A stretch of DNA of 64,000 nt from Pseudomaricurvus albidus (GTDB lineage: Bacteria; Pseudomonadota; Gammaproteobacteria; Pseudomonadales; Cellvibrionaceae), in assembly GCF_018863235.1 (NCBI RefSeq), contig NZ_JAHKRS010000001.1, positions 1-64,000 on the forward strand. Direction: 5' to 3'. The first letter of the stretch is position 1. Each line of letters begins with the position of its first letter. Under the pieces are notes generated by a model. That model had not been told where the DNA came from and did no database searches. It saw only the letters and a list, made by a program, of their open reading frames with translations. The position numbers and the translations under genes are program-made. Shown one piece after another: positions 25,199 through 35,818 of the stretch.

Positions 25199-27073
25199 GT
25201 GCTGACCCCTGTAACTGTTTTTGCCCTAATTGCCGTGACCGGCCTCGCCTGCCAATGGCTCGCCTGGCGCGCACGACTGCCCGCCATTTTATTTCTGCTG
25301 CTGTCGGGAGTTCTGCTTGGCCCGGTAGCCAATGTCGTCAAACCCGATGAACTGTTCGGCGATTTGCTGTTTCCGTTTATCTCTCTATCGGTGGCGATCA
25401 TTCTGTTCGAAGGCAGTCTGACCCTTAAATTTCGGCAACTGCAAGACATCGGTAGCGTTGTGCGCAACATGGTGTCTTACGGCGCGCTGATCAATGCGGT
25501 GATCACCACCGTTGCCGTGCACTTTCTGATTGGCATCAGCTGGCCACTGGCGGCCTTGTTCGGTGCCATCATGGTCGTCACCGGCCCTACGGTGATTGTG
25601 CCGTTGCTGCGCACCGTCAAACCCAATGCCCGCATCGCCAATGCCCTGCGCTGGGAAGGCATTGTGATTGATCCTCTCGGGGCGCTGTTTGCCGTACTGG
25701 TGTTTGAGTGGATCAGTGCCCAACAGGGACACGGTGACTGGCTTCACGCCACCTGGATCTTTTTACAAACCATCGTCGTGGGCAACCTGCTCGGTGCGCT
25801 GGCCGGCTACCTTTTTGGACTGTTGTTGCGTCATCGCTGGCTGCCAGAATACCTGCAGAACTTTGCCACCCTCGCCACCGTCGCCGGTGTGTTTGCCTGC
25901 GCCGAAAGTCTGCGTCACGAGTCCGGTCTGCTCACCGTCACCATCATGGGCATCTGGCTGGCCAATATGCGGGACGTGAACACCGAGGACATTCTCGACT
26001 TTAAAGAAAATCTGACCATCGTGCTGGTCTCAAGCCTGTTTATCGTACTCGCCGCCCGTATTGATTTTGCCGACGTGGAATTGCTGGGCTGGGGCAGTCT
26101 GGGTGTGCTGGCAGTGATGCAGTTACTGAGCCGCCCTATCAAGGTCTTTATCAGCAGCATGGGCTCTGTGTTTACCTTTAAGGAAAAACTGTTGCTCTCC
26201 TGGGTCGGCCCCCGCGGTATTGTTGCCGCAGCGGTCACGGCGCTGTTTGCTCTTAAACTGGAACAGATGGGTTACGAAGAGGCCTACCTGCTTGTACCTC
26301 TGGCATTCACCGTGATCATGGGTACCGTGGTCATTCAAAGCCTTACCGCACGACCACTGGCCCTAGCTCTGGATGTGGCCGAGCCTGACTCGCGCGGCTA
26401 CCTGATTATGGGAGCCAATCCTGTCGCCCGGGCAATCGCCAAAGCCCTGCGTACGGCCAACTACCGTGTACTCTTGTCGGATACCTACTGGGACAATATC
26501 TCCAGTGCGCGCATGGCGGACTTGCCCACATTTTATGGCAGTCTGCTGTCAGAACACGCCGACCGGCACCTGGATCTGGTGGGCATGGGGGGCTTTTTGG
26601 GCTTGTCTCATCATGCCGAACGCAACCACCTTGGCGCACTCAAGTTCCAGAACGAATTCCCCAAAACCAAAATTCTGAGCCTCGCCAGCAACCGGGACAA
26701 CGTCCAGAAGAGCAGCAAGCGCACCATCAGCGGCAACCATCACGGGCAAGTCCTGTTTGGCGACGATACCACCTTCAGCAAACTCGCAAGCCTGATCGCC
26801 AAGGGTGCACAAATTAAAAGCACCACTCTGACCGACAACTTCACCTACGACGACTGGCGCAGCCACGAAAGCAATGCTGACAGCATCCCCCTGTTTTGTG
26901 TTGATACCAAGGGCAGCGTGCTGTGGTTTACGCCACAACATCAACTGGAACCCAAAAGTCAGTGGCAGTTATTCAGTCTTGTTCCCCAGGAAAACAAACC
27001 CTCCAAAGAGAAAACGGAGAGAAAGCAAAGCAGCAATAAGGAAAACCAGGAAGTACCGTCTGCCGGCAAATAG
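25199..27073 (+). CDS. Cation/proton antiporter with a C-terminal TrkA-N-like domain
   Basis: The 624-residue CPA1 antiporter has a membrane domain to about residue 395 (ILFEGSLTLKF, VVTGPTVIVPLLR, GIVIDPLGALFAV, SWVGPRGIVAAAV). The VIDPL element holds the transport Asp. A Rossmann-like domain follows (YLIMGANPVARAIAKALRTANY) and a charged tail. It exchanges Na+ or K+ for protons at the inner membrane. The GTG start at 25199 is the only one that keeps the first membrane helix. A single gene, 102 nt after the SIP gene. Confidence 0.9.
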   Translation: MLTPVTVFALIAVTGLACQWLAWRARLPAILFLLLSGVLLGPVANVVKPDELFGDLLFPFISLSVAIILFEGSLTLKFRQLQDIGSVVRNMVSYGALINAVITTVAVHFLIGISWPLAALFGAIMVVTGPTVIVPLLRTVKPNARIANALRWEGIVIDPLGALFAVLVFEWISAQQGHGDWLHATWIFLQTIVVGNLLGALAGYLFGLLLRHRWLPEYLQNFATLATVAGVFACAESLRHESGLLTVTIMGIWLANMRDVNTEDILDFKENLTIVLVSSLFIVLAARIDFADVELLGWGSLGVLAVMQLLSRPIKVFISSMGSVFTFKEKLLLSWVGPRGIVAAAVTALFALKLEQMGYEEAYLLVPLAFTVIMGTVVIQSLTARPLALALDVAEPDSRGYLIMGANPVARAIAKALRTANYRVLLSDTYWDNISSARMADLPTFYGSLLSEHADRHLDLVGMGGFLGLSHHAERNHLGALKFQNEFPKTKILSLASNRDNVQKSSKRTISGNHHGQVLFGDDTTFSKLASLIAKGAQIKSTTLTDNFTYDDWRSHESNADSIPLFCVDTKGSVLWFTPQHQLEPKSQWQLFSLVPQENKPSKEKTERKQSSNKENQEVPSAGK

Positions 27074-27243
27074 TTCACAACATTCTGTGAATGACAGGTG
27101 ACCGTTAAAGTGTTTGGCAATTCATTGCCCCAGCCGGTCGAGTGATTTTCTTTGACTATACTTGGCCGTGCGACCCGAGTTTGTGCATGTTACTGATGAC
27201 GTCTCATGCACGGATGGGATTAAAACACACAAAGGAAGACCTC

Positions 27244-28263
27244 ATGCCACTCAAACATTTCGCTGCAGCCTTACTTTTTGGTGTATGTGGCCTGTCCATT
27301 GCCGGTGCACACGCCGCCACCGACCCACTGCCTTCATGGAACGATTCCACCGCCAAAACCTCGGTCATGGCTTTCGTAGAGAAGGTCACCCAAGAGGGAT
27401 CACCGGACTTTATCCCTGTCGCGCAGCGCATTGCCACGTTTGACAATGATGGCACCCTCTGGAGCGAACAACCGGTATATTTTCAGGGAATTTTCGCGAT
27501 AGATCAGATCAGTGCCATGGCAAAGGATCACCCCGAATGGAAAACACAGGAGCCCTTCAAAAGTGCTCTATCGGGTGACATCGCAGGCATCATGGCCAGC
27601 GGTATGGAAGGTCTGGCAAAAATCATTGCCGCCAGCCACGCCAACATGACCGCCGAGGAATTTTCCAGCGCCGTCAGCAACTGGCTGGCAACCGCCAAAC
27701 ATCCGACCAGCGGCAAGACTTTCGACAAGATGGTGTTCCAGCCCATGCTGGAATTGCTGGATTATCTGCGCGCCAATGACTTCAAAACCTACATTGTCTC
27801 CGGCGGTGGCATCGACTTTATGCGAGTATTTGCCGAGCGGGTGTACGGCATCCCGCCAGAACAGGTTATCGGCTCCACCATCGACGCCCAATACGAATTG
27901 CGCGACGGTGTTCCGGTTATCCTCAAGACCCCCAAACTGGTACTGATTGATGACAAGGCCGGCAAGCCGGTAGGCATCTATCGTCACATCGGCCGCAGGC
28001 CCGTCTTTGCTGCGGGCAATTCCGACGGCGACTTGCAAATGCTGCAATACACCACCATCCCCCGCAGCGCCGACGACAAGACACCGCGCTTTGGTCTGAT
28101 TGTCCATCACACCGATGGCAAGCGTGAGTGGGCCTACGACCGCAAATCCCACATCGGCCAGCTGAACGAGGCGCTGGATGAAGCCAGGCAGCGCGGCTGG
28201 ATGATTGTCGACATGCAAAAGGACTGGCGCCAAGTCTACCCTGAGCACGCAGCCAACAACTAG
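27244..28263 (+). CDS. Exported HAD-family phosphatase
   Basis: The 339-residue protein has a signal peptide (FAAALLFGVCGLSIAGAHAA) and the HAD phosphatase motifs in order: FDNDGTLW (nucleophile and acid Asp), VSGGGIDFMR (motif II), KLVLIDDKAG (Lys motif) and AAGNSDGDLQM (motif IV). It is of the phosphoserine-phosphatase-like subgroup, but the substrate is not known. I chose the ATG at 27244 because AAGGAAG lies 7 nt upstream and the signal peptide starts there. It is a single gene between the antiporter and chemoreceptor. Confidence 0.85.
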   Translation: MPLKHFAAALLFGVCGLSIAGAHAATDPLPSWNDSTAKTSVMAFVEKVTQEGSPDFIPVAQRIATFDNDGTLWSEQPVYFQGIFAIDQISAMAKDHPEWKTQEPFKSALSGDIAGIMASGMEGLAKIIAASHANMTAEEFSSAVSNWLATAKHPTSGKTFDKMVFQPMLELLDYLRANDFKTYIVSGGGIDFMRVFAERVYGIPPEQVIGSTIDAQYELRDGVPVILKTPKLVLIDDKAGKPVGIYRHIGRRPVFAAGNSDGDLQMLQYTTIPRSADDKTPRFGLIVHHTDGKREWAYDRKSHIGQLNEALDEARQRGWMIVDMQKDWRQVYPEHAANN

Positions 28264-28567
28264 CCGGGCCAGATCATACAAACGACACATAGAGGAGGCG
28301 CTTGCACCCAGGGCCTCCCGTGTAACCCCTCCCTCTCTTCTCGAGACACCTAAAGCCTCCGCAACTCGGGACTTGATCGAAAAAAGACCCGCGCCCCGCA
28401 GGGCGTGACTCGCCGGTCACCCTGGGCAGGCGATTTTCAGCTGCTTTCGCACTTAAACCAAAAGACTAAAGAGACGCCAAGAAGAGCCGACATCCCTTAA
28501 ACACGAGTCACGGATGGCGTGGTCAGAACGACCCTGATAGCCGACTTCTCCGCCAGACAAGCATGCT
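28264..28567. other. Intergenic region before the chemoreceptor
   Basis: No gene is visible. GGAGGC (28294-28299) can pair with GCCTCC (28313-28318) just after the phosphatase gene, and a small CGCCC-CGCA-GGGCG hairpin lies near 28391-28405. Neither has a T-run, and I recognise no riboswitch. Confidence 0.4.
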
Positions 28568-30322
28568 ATGAAGCCGGCAATAACGAAAAACAATAAATCA
28601 GAACAGCGAAGCGAGACTTCTATGCAAAGCAAACCTGAACGCGATATCTTCGCCCAGGCAACAACCGCCAGGCCTTCATCCCCTTTTGTAGTGCTGATGG
28701 GTATCGAAACAGCCTTAATCGTGCTCATTGTTGCCCTTGGAAACAACATGCTGGCCATTGCCGGCGGCACGCTGGGTTGTTTCACCCTGGCCCTCAGCTG
28801 GACTCTCGGACGCAGACAAGCCAGACAGCTCTCTGAATTTACACAGGTACTGATGCAAACCAATGGCGAGCGGATGGATCTGTCACAGGAAGTCACAGAC
28901 ACTCTCGCTGCAGGCGATTTTAAAACCTACGGGCAATTAACCCGTCGACTGCGTGATTTAATTGTCGAATTTCAGCAACAGTCTCTGCAGATTTCTCTGT
29001 CTTCAGCAACCAGTCGCATCGCCGCCGACAAGGCCAACCGCGAGGCCAGTGGCCAGCAAAATCTTTCAGAGTTGATCTTCCAGGCCAGTGATCAAACCAC
29101 TTCGGCCCTGCAGGACGTAGCTTCCCGTTCCGCCACCATTGCCGAGATGAACTCCCGCAATCTGAATGTTGCACAGGCGTCCGGGGAGCAACTGGACAAT
29201 GCTCAGCGTCAAGTACAAGCCATCAATAATGCAATGAACACGTTTCAGGGCAATATTTCCCGACTGGATGAAAGCTCCACCCAGATTCAAACCATCCTGG
29301 CAACCGTGCAGGGGTTTTCGGAGCAAACCAACATGCTGGCCCTGAATGCTGCCATTGAAGCCGCCAGAGCGGGCGAACAAGGACGCGGCTTTGCTGTGGT
29401 CGCCGATGAAGTTCGTGAACTGTCGGTTCGGGTCGGCGCCGCCGCCAGCCAGATTGGAACCCTGCTGGAAGAGATGATCAGCGCCATGTCCAGTGCCGAT
29501 GACCAGTGTCAGTCCATCATTACTCAGAGCGCCACCGCCGGTGACGCCGTGAGCACCGCCGCCGAGCAGTTCAGCACCATGGTCAACGATTTTAGCCAGG
29601 CTCACGACGATCTGATCATGGTCAGCAGTGCGCTGGAAGAACTGGCCGTTACCAATACCGAAACCCATCAGCACGCCACAGACATTCGCGATCACAGCGT
29701 TGCGATCGGTGATCGAATGGACAGCATTTTCCGCGAAACCGATGCCCTGCGTGACAACACCAATCTGGTACTTCAATCCCTGTGCCGGTTCCGTCTCGGC
29801 GAAGGGCAATTGGAAAACGTCACCAACATCCTGTTCCAGCGTCGCGATGAACTGGTGAAGGTTTTGGAAGACCTGCTGGACAACGGGGTCAATATTTTTG
29901 ATTCCAATTACCGTCCGGTGCCCAACACCAACCCGCAGAAGCTACTGGTCAGCTGGGCCGAGCCGTTTGCCGATAAAGTGCGCCCCATGCTGGATTCCTG
30001 GGATAAAGGCGGCAAGGACGGCATCGTCTACATCGCCCCGACAGACATCAATGGTTATTTTGCCGCGGCCCGTACCGTCAGCTCACAACCGATGACCGGC
30101 AACCCGGAAATTGATATGGCCCGCAGTACCCACCAACGTATTCTGGTGTCCGGTCAGGAGCTGGAAAACCTGCGCAAATGCACCTACCTGAGCATGGGTA
30201 CCTTTGTGCTGCCCGGTTCCGACATGGTGGTGATTGTGATGTACATTCCGCTGTATGTGCGCGGACGTCACTGGGGTGTACTGAGTGCGGGCGTTCACCC
30301 GGCGGCACTGGGCATCAGCTGA
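28568..30322 (+). CDS. Methyl-accepting chemotaxis protein with a C-terminal sensor-like domain
   Basis: The 584-residue chemoreceptor has two close membrane helices (about residues 38-80) with almost no periplasmic loop. The signalling domain contains the hairpin tip [38 protein letters not shown]. After the signalling helices a domain of about 150 residues follows ([20 protein letters not shown] to [11 protein letters not shown]), which looks like a cytoplasmic ligand-binding module. An ATG at 28622 is an equally possible start. There are no other chemotaxis genes here. The ligand is unknown. Confidence 0.88.
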   Translation: MKPAITKNNKSEQRSETSMQSKPERDIFAQATTARPSSPFVVLMGIETALIVLIVALGNNMLAIAGGTLGCFTLALSWTLGRRQARQLSEFTQVLMQTNGERMDLSQEVTDTLAAGDFKTYGQLTRRLRDLIVEFQQQSLQISLSSATSRIAADKANREASGQQNLSELIFQASDQTTSALQDVASRSATIAEMNSRNLNVAQASGEQLDNAQRQVQAINNAMNTFQGNISRLDESSTQIQTILATVQGFSEQTNMLALNAAIEAARAGEQGRGFAVVADEVRELSVRVGAAASQIGTLLEEMISAMSSADDQCQSIITQSATAGDAVSTAAEQFSTMVNDFSQAHDDLIMVSSALEELAVTNTETHQHATDIRDHSVAIGDRMDSIFRETDALRDNTNLVLQSLCRFRLGEGQLENVTNILFQRRDELVKVLEDLLDNGVNIFDSNYRPVPNTNPQKLLVSWAEPFADKVRPMLDSWDKGGKDGIVYIAPTDINGYFAAARTVSSQPMTGNPEIDMARSTHQRILVSGQELENLRKCTYLSMGTFVLPGSDMVVIVMYIPLYVRGRHWGVLSAGVHPAALGIS

Positions 30323-30335
30323 TCGACAGCGCGGC

Positions 30336-31415
30336 TTATCGTCCCGGTTCGGGCACGTCAGAAGCACGAACGTTCTGTTCTTCCATAATCGCTTTTGCCC
30401 GATGGCGGTCTTCCTCATCCGCCTCCACCCCGTCCTGCAGCGCCGCTTTTACCGGCGCATACACTAACCGGGTAAAGAGCGGAAAGTGGTCTGAGCCTAT
30501 TGCCGGCATGCGCTCGATAGTCTCAATCGTGAAATGGCTGCTGTGAAACAGGTGATCCAGGGGCCAGCGGCAAAATGGGTAATCGGCATGGAAGGTATTG
30601 AACATGCCCCGCCCAATTCTCGGATCCAGCATTCCGCTGATTTTGCGAAACAGACGCGTCGTCGAAGACCAGGCAACGTCGTTCAGATCACCGGTCAATA
30701 TCACCGGCTGGTCACAGTGCTCAATACTGCGGGCCACCATCACCAGCTCTGCATCCCGCTCGGCGGACTCCGGATTTTCAGTCGGGCTGGGTGGTGCCGG
30801 ATGCAGAAAGTGTACGCGCACCTTGTCACCGCAGGGCAACCTCAGAAGCGCGTGCATGGAAGGTACATCGCTTTCGACCAGGAAGGTGGTTTGAGCATCT
30901 TCCAACGGCAACCGTGAATACACATGCATACCGTAGAGATTATCCAGCGGACACTTGATGGTGAAGGGCATGGAGTCTTCAAGCACATCCAGTTGCTGCT
31001 GCCACCAGTGATCAGATTCCAGGGTCACCAGCACATCCGGCTGATACTCCTTGACCAATGCCAGCAAGGCCTCCGAGTTGCGGTTGGGTGTCAGCACGTT
31101 GGCCGTCATGATGCTCAGCTGGCGATCCCTCTGGCTGTTGGTCGCATTGCGAACCTCCCTGCGCCATAACGGGGTATAGGGCAAGACCCACCACAACTGA
31201 TAACCGAGGCACAACAGCGCAGCCGCAATACTGCCCCAACTGCTGACTCGTTCGAGATCCAGCCACACCAGCTGTGCAATCAATACCAGTACCGCCAGCA
31301 CGGCAAACTGCAAACGCGGGAAATCCATCCCGCGAATTGTCCAGTGAGAATTACGAGACAGAGGCAGGAGCGTTACAAGCACCAGTAGAAATGTAATCAA
31401 CCAAATGATGAACAC
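30336..31415 (-). CDS. Membrane-anchored endonuclease/exonuclease/phosphatase family protein (YafD-like)
   Basis: A 359-residue protein with three N-terminal membrane helices (first about 100 residues). The EEP catalytic domain has MTANVLTPNRNSEALL, VTLESDHWW, LTGDLNDVAWS and GSDHFPLF, giving the metal and acid-base residues. The exact substrate is unknown; related proteins hydrolyse phosphodiesters or phospholipids. It is 36 nt downstream of efpL on the same strand. It converges with the chemoreceptor gene, whose stop is 13 nt away. Confidence 0.85.
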   Translation of the reverse strand: MFIIWLITFLLVLVTLLPLSRNSHWTIRGMDFPRLQFAVLAVLVLIAQLVWLDLERVSSWGSIAAALLCLGYQLWWVLPYTPLWRREVRNATNSQRDRQLSIMTANVLTPNRNSEALLALVKEYQPDVLVTLESDHWWQQQLDVLEDSMPFTIKCPLDNLYGMHVYSRLPLEDAQTTFLVESDVPSMHALLRLPCGDKVRVHFLHPAPPSPTENPESAERDAELVMVARSIEHCDQPVILTGDLNDVAWSSTTRLFRKISGMLDPRIGRGMFNTFHADYPFCRWPLDHLFHSSHFTIETIERMPAIGSDHFPLFTRLVYAPVKAALQDGVEADEEDRHRAKAIMEEQNVRASDVPEPGR

Positions 31416-31451
31416 ATCAACCTCACCAGCAACCAGTTAAGCCGTGGTCTG

Positions 31452-32024
31452 TTACTTTTCGGCCCGTCCCATAAACCGACGCTCTTCCACATTGATCTTG
31501 ATTTTATCGCCGGTGGAAATGTGCTCTGGCACCTGCACCACCAAACCGGTGGATAATGTGGCAGGCTTGGTTCTTGAGGTCGCGGAGGCACCTTTTACTG
31601 AAGGGTCGGTTTCGGTAATTTCCAGCTCAACACTGGTGGGCAGATCCAGCGCCACCGGTACTTCATTCACAACCAGCACCTGAATGCCCGGCGTCTCTTC
31701 ATTGATAAACAGAATTTCATCGGCGATGGAATCCTTGTTCAGGTTGTAGGGGGTGTAATCCTCCTGATCCATAAACACGTATTCCTCACCGTCGATGTAG
31801 GAAAACATAGCCGGGCGACGAATCAGATCCGCAAGGTTGAGCATTTCGCTGTCCTTGAAGGTTTCGTCTATTTTGTTACCCGTCACCACATCGTACATGC
31901 GCATGCGATAGAGACTGCCGCCCGCACGTCCCTGAGGAACGGAGCGCTCAATGTCTCTGACGATGTAGGTATTGCCGTTGTAGTCAATGGCTGCATTTTT
32001 TTTGATTTCACTTGCTTTAGGCAT
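31452..32024 (-). CDS. efpL: Elongation factor P-like protein EfpL/YeiP
   Basis: The 190-residue paralogue of EF-P has the YeiP-type N-terminus ([18 protein letters not shown]) and an Arg-containing tip loop ([14 protein letters not shown]) where EF-P has a modified Lys. [14 protein letters not shown] and [17 protein letters not shown] are signatures of this subfamily. EfpL helps ribosomes past difficult sequence motifs without needing the EF-P lysine modification. AGGA lies 9 nt before the ATG. Confidence 0.93.
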   Translation of the reverse strand: MPKASEIKKNAAIDYNGNTYIVRDIERSVPQGRAGGSLYRMRMYDVVTGNKIDETFKDSEMLNLADLIRRPAMFSYIDGEEYVFMDQEDYTPYNLNKDSIADEILFINEETPGIQVLVVNEVPVALDLPTSVELEITETDPSVKGASATSRTKPATLSTGLVVQVPEHISTGDKIKINVEERRFMGRAEK

Positions 32025-32074
32025 TTTTTATATCCTGATATTCACTGAACTGGAACACGAAAAACAACAAAGAA

Positions 32075-32815
32075 CTATGCGTTTCTCTGACGCACAGCTT
32101 CAAACAAACACACGCCGGTGGCCACCGAGACGTTCAAACTGCTCACTTCACCGGCCATGGGAATATTCACCAGACCGTCACAACATTCACGGGTCAGGCG
32201 ACGCATACCCGGTCCCTCGGCCCCCATCACCAAGGCCATGGGACCTTTAAAATCCTGCTGATAAACTGACTGCGGCGCTTCACCGGCGGTACCGATCAAC
32301 CACACCCCCAACTCCTGCAACTTGCGCAGGCAACGCGCCAGGTTGGTCACAGGGATATAGGGCAGCACTTCGGCCGCACCACAAGATACCTTGCGCGCGG
32401 TCGGCGTCAAGCTGGCGGAATTATCTTTTGGAGCAATCACCGCGTGCACACCCGCCGCCTCGGCAGTGCGCAAACAGGCGCCCAAATTGTGAGGGTCAGT
32501 CACGCCATCCAGCACCAGCAGGAACGGGTCCTGCTTCAAACCTTCGAGCATTTGATAGAGGAACTTCTCATCGTGCAGTTCACCGGGAAAACTCATGGCA
32601 ACCACACCCTGGTGATTGCCATCGACCAGTTTGTCCAGCTCTTTGCGGCTGGCCTGACGCACTTTAATATCGGCGCTGGCAGCCGCAGCCAGCACTTTTT
32701 GCAGGCGCTGGTCATGACGTCCCTGCAACACCAGAACTTCATTCACTCGCTGAGGGGCACTTTTTAATAAAGCCTGCACCGCGTGCAGACCGAATACCGT
32801 TTCTAACTTTGCCAC
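32075..32815 (-). CDS. rlmB: 23S rRNA (guanosine-2'-O)-methyltransferase RlmB
   Basis: RlmB methylates G2251 of 23S rRNA. The 246-residue SpoU-family protein has an N-terminal L30e-like domain (VFGLHAVQALLKSAP) and the SPOUT motifs LDGVTDPHNLGACLRTAEAAG, ALVMGAEGPGMRR and IPMAGEVSSLNVSVATGV. The GTG at 32815 fits the family N-terminus; a GTG at 32827 is also in frame. The rnr gene lies upstream with a terminator-like hairpin between them. Confidence 0.93.
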   Translation of the reverse strand: MAKLETVFGLHAVQALLKSAPQRVNEVLVLQGRHDQRLQKVLAAAASADIKVRQASRKELDKLVDGNHQGVVAMSFPGELHDEKFLYQMLEGLKQDPFLLVLDGVTDPHNLGACLRTAEAAGVHAVIAPKDNSASLTPTARKVSCGAAEVLPYIPVTNLARCLRKLQELGVWLIGTAGEAPQSVYQQDFKGPMALVMGAEGPGMRRLTRECCDGLVNIPMAGEVSSLNVSVATGVCLFEAVRQRNA

Positions 32816-32885
32816 TGTAGATCTCACTTTACACAGTAGTTATCGAACACCCGGGTTAACTCAGCTTTATTCTGAGCGCAAACAG

Positions 32886-32909
32886 AAAAACCACTTCCGG
32901 AGAAGTGGC
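32886..32909 (-). terminator. Rho-independent-type hairpin between rnr and rlmB
   Basis: On the minus strand CCACTTC-TCCG-GAAGTGG is a perfect 7-bp stem followed by TTTTT. It lies after rnr and 71 nt before rlmB, so it should end or attenuate transcription from rnr into rlmB. Confidence 0.65.
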
Positions 32910-32944
32910 TTTCAGTTTTCCTGCCAATCCAAACCAGTATCAGA

Positions 32945-35560
32945 TCAGCGTTTTTTGCCACCGGATTTCTTTGGCGCCGCTTTTGACGCTTTGGCCTTTC
33001 GCACCTGTTTGCCCTTGCTGGGCTTGGCCGCAGATTTCTTCGCCGGAGCTTTTCCTGCAGGCGCCTTACCCGGAGACCGGCCAGACGTTTTTTTTGCGGC
33101 TCCTGAACTTCTCGATGACCCGGACTTACCGCGACCACCACCGGATTTACGCTTGCCCGGCGCGTCATCACTCTGGGCCAGCTTGCGCATATTGCCTTTG
33201 GTATCCACCGGTCTCGGGGCGTTTTTACCGCGCTTCGCAGAAGACCCTTTGCGGGAACTGGCATTGAAGGCCACCATTTCGAGATCGACTTTGCGATCAT
33301 CCAGATTGACCGAGGCGACTTTCACCGTCAGTTCATCCCCCAGACGGAACACCTGACGGGTACGCTCGCCAACCAGACGATGCTGAGCGGCTTCAAAATG
33401 GTAGTAGTCGTGCGGCAGATTGGTGATGTGCACCAACCCTTCAACGTACAGATCTTTCAATTCCACAAACAAACCGAAGCCCGTTACGCCGACAACCACA
33501 CCGATATATTCTTCACCGACATGGTCCTGCAGATACTCACACTTCAGCCAGCTGGTAACATCGCGGGTTGCCTCATCGGCACGGCGCTCTGTCAGAGAAC
33601 TGCGCTCCCCCATCGCCAGCATATCGGCCATGTTGTAGGGATAGATTTTGTCCTTGGGAATCGGCGTCGCACCATCGGCGCGCTTGACCTGCTTGGTTTC
33701 CACATTGGAACGCACAATATGACGCAAGGCGCGGTGAACCAACAAATCAGGATAGCGACGAATCGGAGAGGTAAAGTGCGCATAGGCCGTATAGGCAAGC
33801 CCAAAGTGGCCCTTGTTGTCAGGCTGGTACATGGCCTGACTCAGGCTGCGCAGCATGACGGTTTGAATCAGATTGGAATCACTGCGTCCCTCGATTGATT
33901 TCAGCAGTTCCTGATAGTTGCCCGGCTCCGGCTGATCACCCGATCCCGGCAGACTCAGACCCAGCTCGCCGAGAAACTCGCGCAGGTTTTCCAGTTTTTC
34001 TTCACGCGGTCCTTCGTGCACACGATACAAGCCCGGCAGTTCGTGCTTTTCCAGAAAACGCGCCGCGCAGACATTGGCTGCCAGCATGCATTCTTCAATC
34101 AGCTTGTGGGCATCGTTGCGCACCACGGGAACGATCTGCTCGATCTTGCGGTTTTCGTCGAACAGGATTCGGGTTTCTACGGTTTCAAAATCAATCGCAC
34201 CACGGGCAGTTCGCGCCACACGCAGAGTCTGATAAAGGCCATGCAAACACAAAATCTGTTCCAACACCGGGGCTACCGGATTATCTGCCGGCAATGCTTT
34301 GGCTTTCGCCTTGAAACCCAGTTTGTTTAAGATTTTCCGGCCTACACCCACTTTTTCCGGTTTCACAACCGCCAGCGCCTCGCCCACCTGGGTATAGGTC
34401 AAACGAGCGTGGGAGTGAATAATCGCCTCGTAAAACTGATATCCACTGACCCGGCCGCTTCCGGCCACGGTCATTTCACACACCATCGCCAGGCGATCGA
34501 CGTGAGGATTCAGGGAACAGAGACCATTGGACAAAGCTTCCGGCAGCATAGGAACAACAAAGTCCGGAAAATAAACGGACGTTCCACGCTCCTGCGCTTC
34601 GCGATCCAGCGCACTGCCGATTTTCACATAGTGGGAAACGTCCGCGATGGCAACGTAGAGACGCCAGCCACCGGACTTTTTGGGTTCACAGTAAACGGCA
34701 TCGTCAAAGTCGCGGGCGTCTTCACCGTCGATGGTAACAAACGGCAACTTGCGAAGATCAATACGATGGCGTTTGTCTGCCTCATCGACTTCGACAGGCA
34801 GGCTTCGGGCTTCCGCCTGCACATCACTGGGCCACAAATGCGGAATACCGTGGGAGCGAATCGCCACGTCGATTTCCATGCCCGGCGCCATATGATCGCC
34901 CAACACTTCCAGAATCCGGCCTGCAGGCGGGTTTTTACGCCCGGGCTGCTGGGTGACTTCCACCACCACAAACTGACCTCGCTTGGCTTTGCCCACATCT
35001 TCCGGTGCGATCAACAGATCGTGAGAAAGTCGGGGGTTATCAGGACGGACAAAATAGATGCCACTTTCACTGAAAAAGCGTCCCACCACCTGATGGGTGT
35101 TGTGAGACAGCACTTCGACAATGCTGCCCTCGCGGCGGCCTTTGACATCGCGGCCCGTCTCTCGTACCAACACCTCGTCGCCATCAAAAATGCGACGCAT
35201 TTCTTTAAAACTCAGATACAGATCGTCACCGCCTTCGGCGGGGATTACAAAACCAAAGCCATCTTTATGGCCCTGTACACGACCGCGAATCAAATCCAGT
35301 TTGTTAATGACACCATAACCCTGCTTGCGATTGCTCAGCAGCTGACCGTCACGGGACATGGCAATAAGGCGGCGGCGCAGCGCCTCGATGGAATCTTCAT
35401 CTTCCAATCCGAGCACGTCGCACAGAGCCTCGTGGGTCATGGGGCCTTTGGCTTGCTCTAGGATTTCGGTGATGTATTCCCGACTGGGGATGGGGTTGTC
35501 GTACTTTTCGGCCTCGCGGGCCAGATTGGGATCTACGGGGACCCCTGTTTGTTTACTCAA
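32945..35560 (-). CDS. rnr: Ribonuclease R
   Basis: RNase R is a 3'-5' exoribonuclease that degrades structured RNA. The 871-residue protein has a winged helix (ITEILEQAKGPMTHEALCDVL), cold-shock domains, the RNB catalytic domain (FVTIDGEDARDFDDAVYCE, with the metal-binding Asp cluster, and FTSPIRRYPDLLVHR), an S1 domain (GEEYIGVVVGVTGFGLFVEL) and a very basic Lys/Ala/Ser tail. The start is a TTG at 35558-35560 with AGGA 9 nt upstream. It is linked to rlmB as in E. coli. Confidence 0.95.
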   Translation of the reverse strand: MSKQTGVPVDPNLAREAEKYDNPIPSREYITEILEQAKGPMTHEALCDVLGLEDEDSIEALRRRLIAMSRDGQLLSNRKQGYGVINKLDLIRGRVQGHKDGFGFVIPAEGGDDLYLSFKEMRRIFDGDEVLVRETGRDVKGRREGSIVEVLSHNTHQVVGRFFSESGIYFVRPDNPRLSHDLLIAPEDVGKAKRGQFVVVEVTQQPGRKNPPAGRILEVLGDHMAPGMEIDVAIRSHGIPHLWPSDVQAEARSLPVEVDEADKRHRIDLRKLPFVTIDGEDARDFDDAVYCEPKKSGGWRLYVAIADVSHYVKIGSALDREAQERGTSVYFPDFVVPMLPEALSNGLCSLNPHVDRLAMVCEMTVAGSGRVSGYQFYEAIIHSHARLTYTQVGEALAVVKPEKVGVGRKILNKLGFKAKAKALPADNPVAPVLEQILCLHGLYQTLRVARTARGAIDFETVETRILFDENRKIEQIVPVVRNDAHKLIEECMLAANVCAARFLEKHELPGLYRVHEGPREEKLENLREFLGELGLSLPGSGDQPEPGNYQELLKSIEGRSDSNLIQTVMLRSLSQAMYQPDNKGHFGLAYTAYAHFTSPIRRYPDLLVHRALRHIVRSNVETKQVKRADGATPIPKDKIYPYNMADMLAMGERSSLTERRADEATRDVTSWLKCEYLQDHVGEEYIGVVVGVTGFGLFVELKDLYVEGLVHITNLPHDYYHFEAAQHRLVGERTRQVFRLGDELTVKVASVNLDDRKVDLEMVAFNASSRKGSSAKRGKNAPRPVDTKGNMRKLAQSDDAPGKRKSGGGRGKSGSSRSSGAAKKTSGRSPGKAPAGKAPAKKSAAKPSKGKQVRKAKASKAAPKKSGGKKR

Positions 35561-35818
35561 GTAGTATTTCCTGTAATAAATCGCTTAAATGCGGTATTTG
35601 CCCGTTGACTATACCGGAAAACCTTCTGCTTCGCCGGTATATTCGTCGCAAACACCCTGTTTACGGGCATTACAGCCAGTATAGACGCTGAATTCACAAA
35701 ATTTTACTGAATCTCGCTTCGGCCATACGCCATTTCAGCCTGACCGTTCCTTCTCTATATCATCCCAAGATGACCGTTTGCCAGCCAGAACCTCCGAATA
35801 ACCGAACATGTCAAACTG

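Noticed and set aside
28361-28567. Possible riboswitch before the chemoreceptor
   Set aside because: A few small GC hairpins are present, but I could not match them to cyclic di-GMP, TPP or other known classes.
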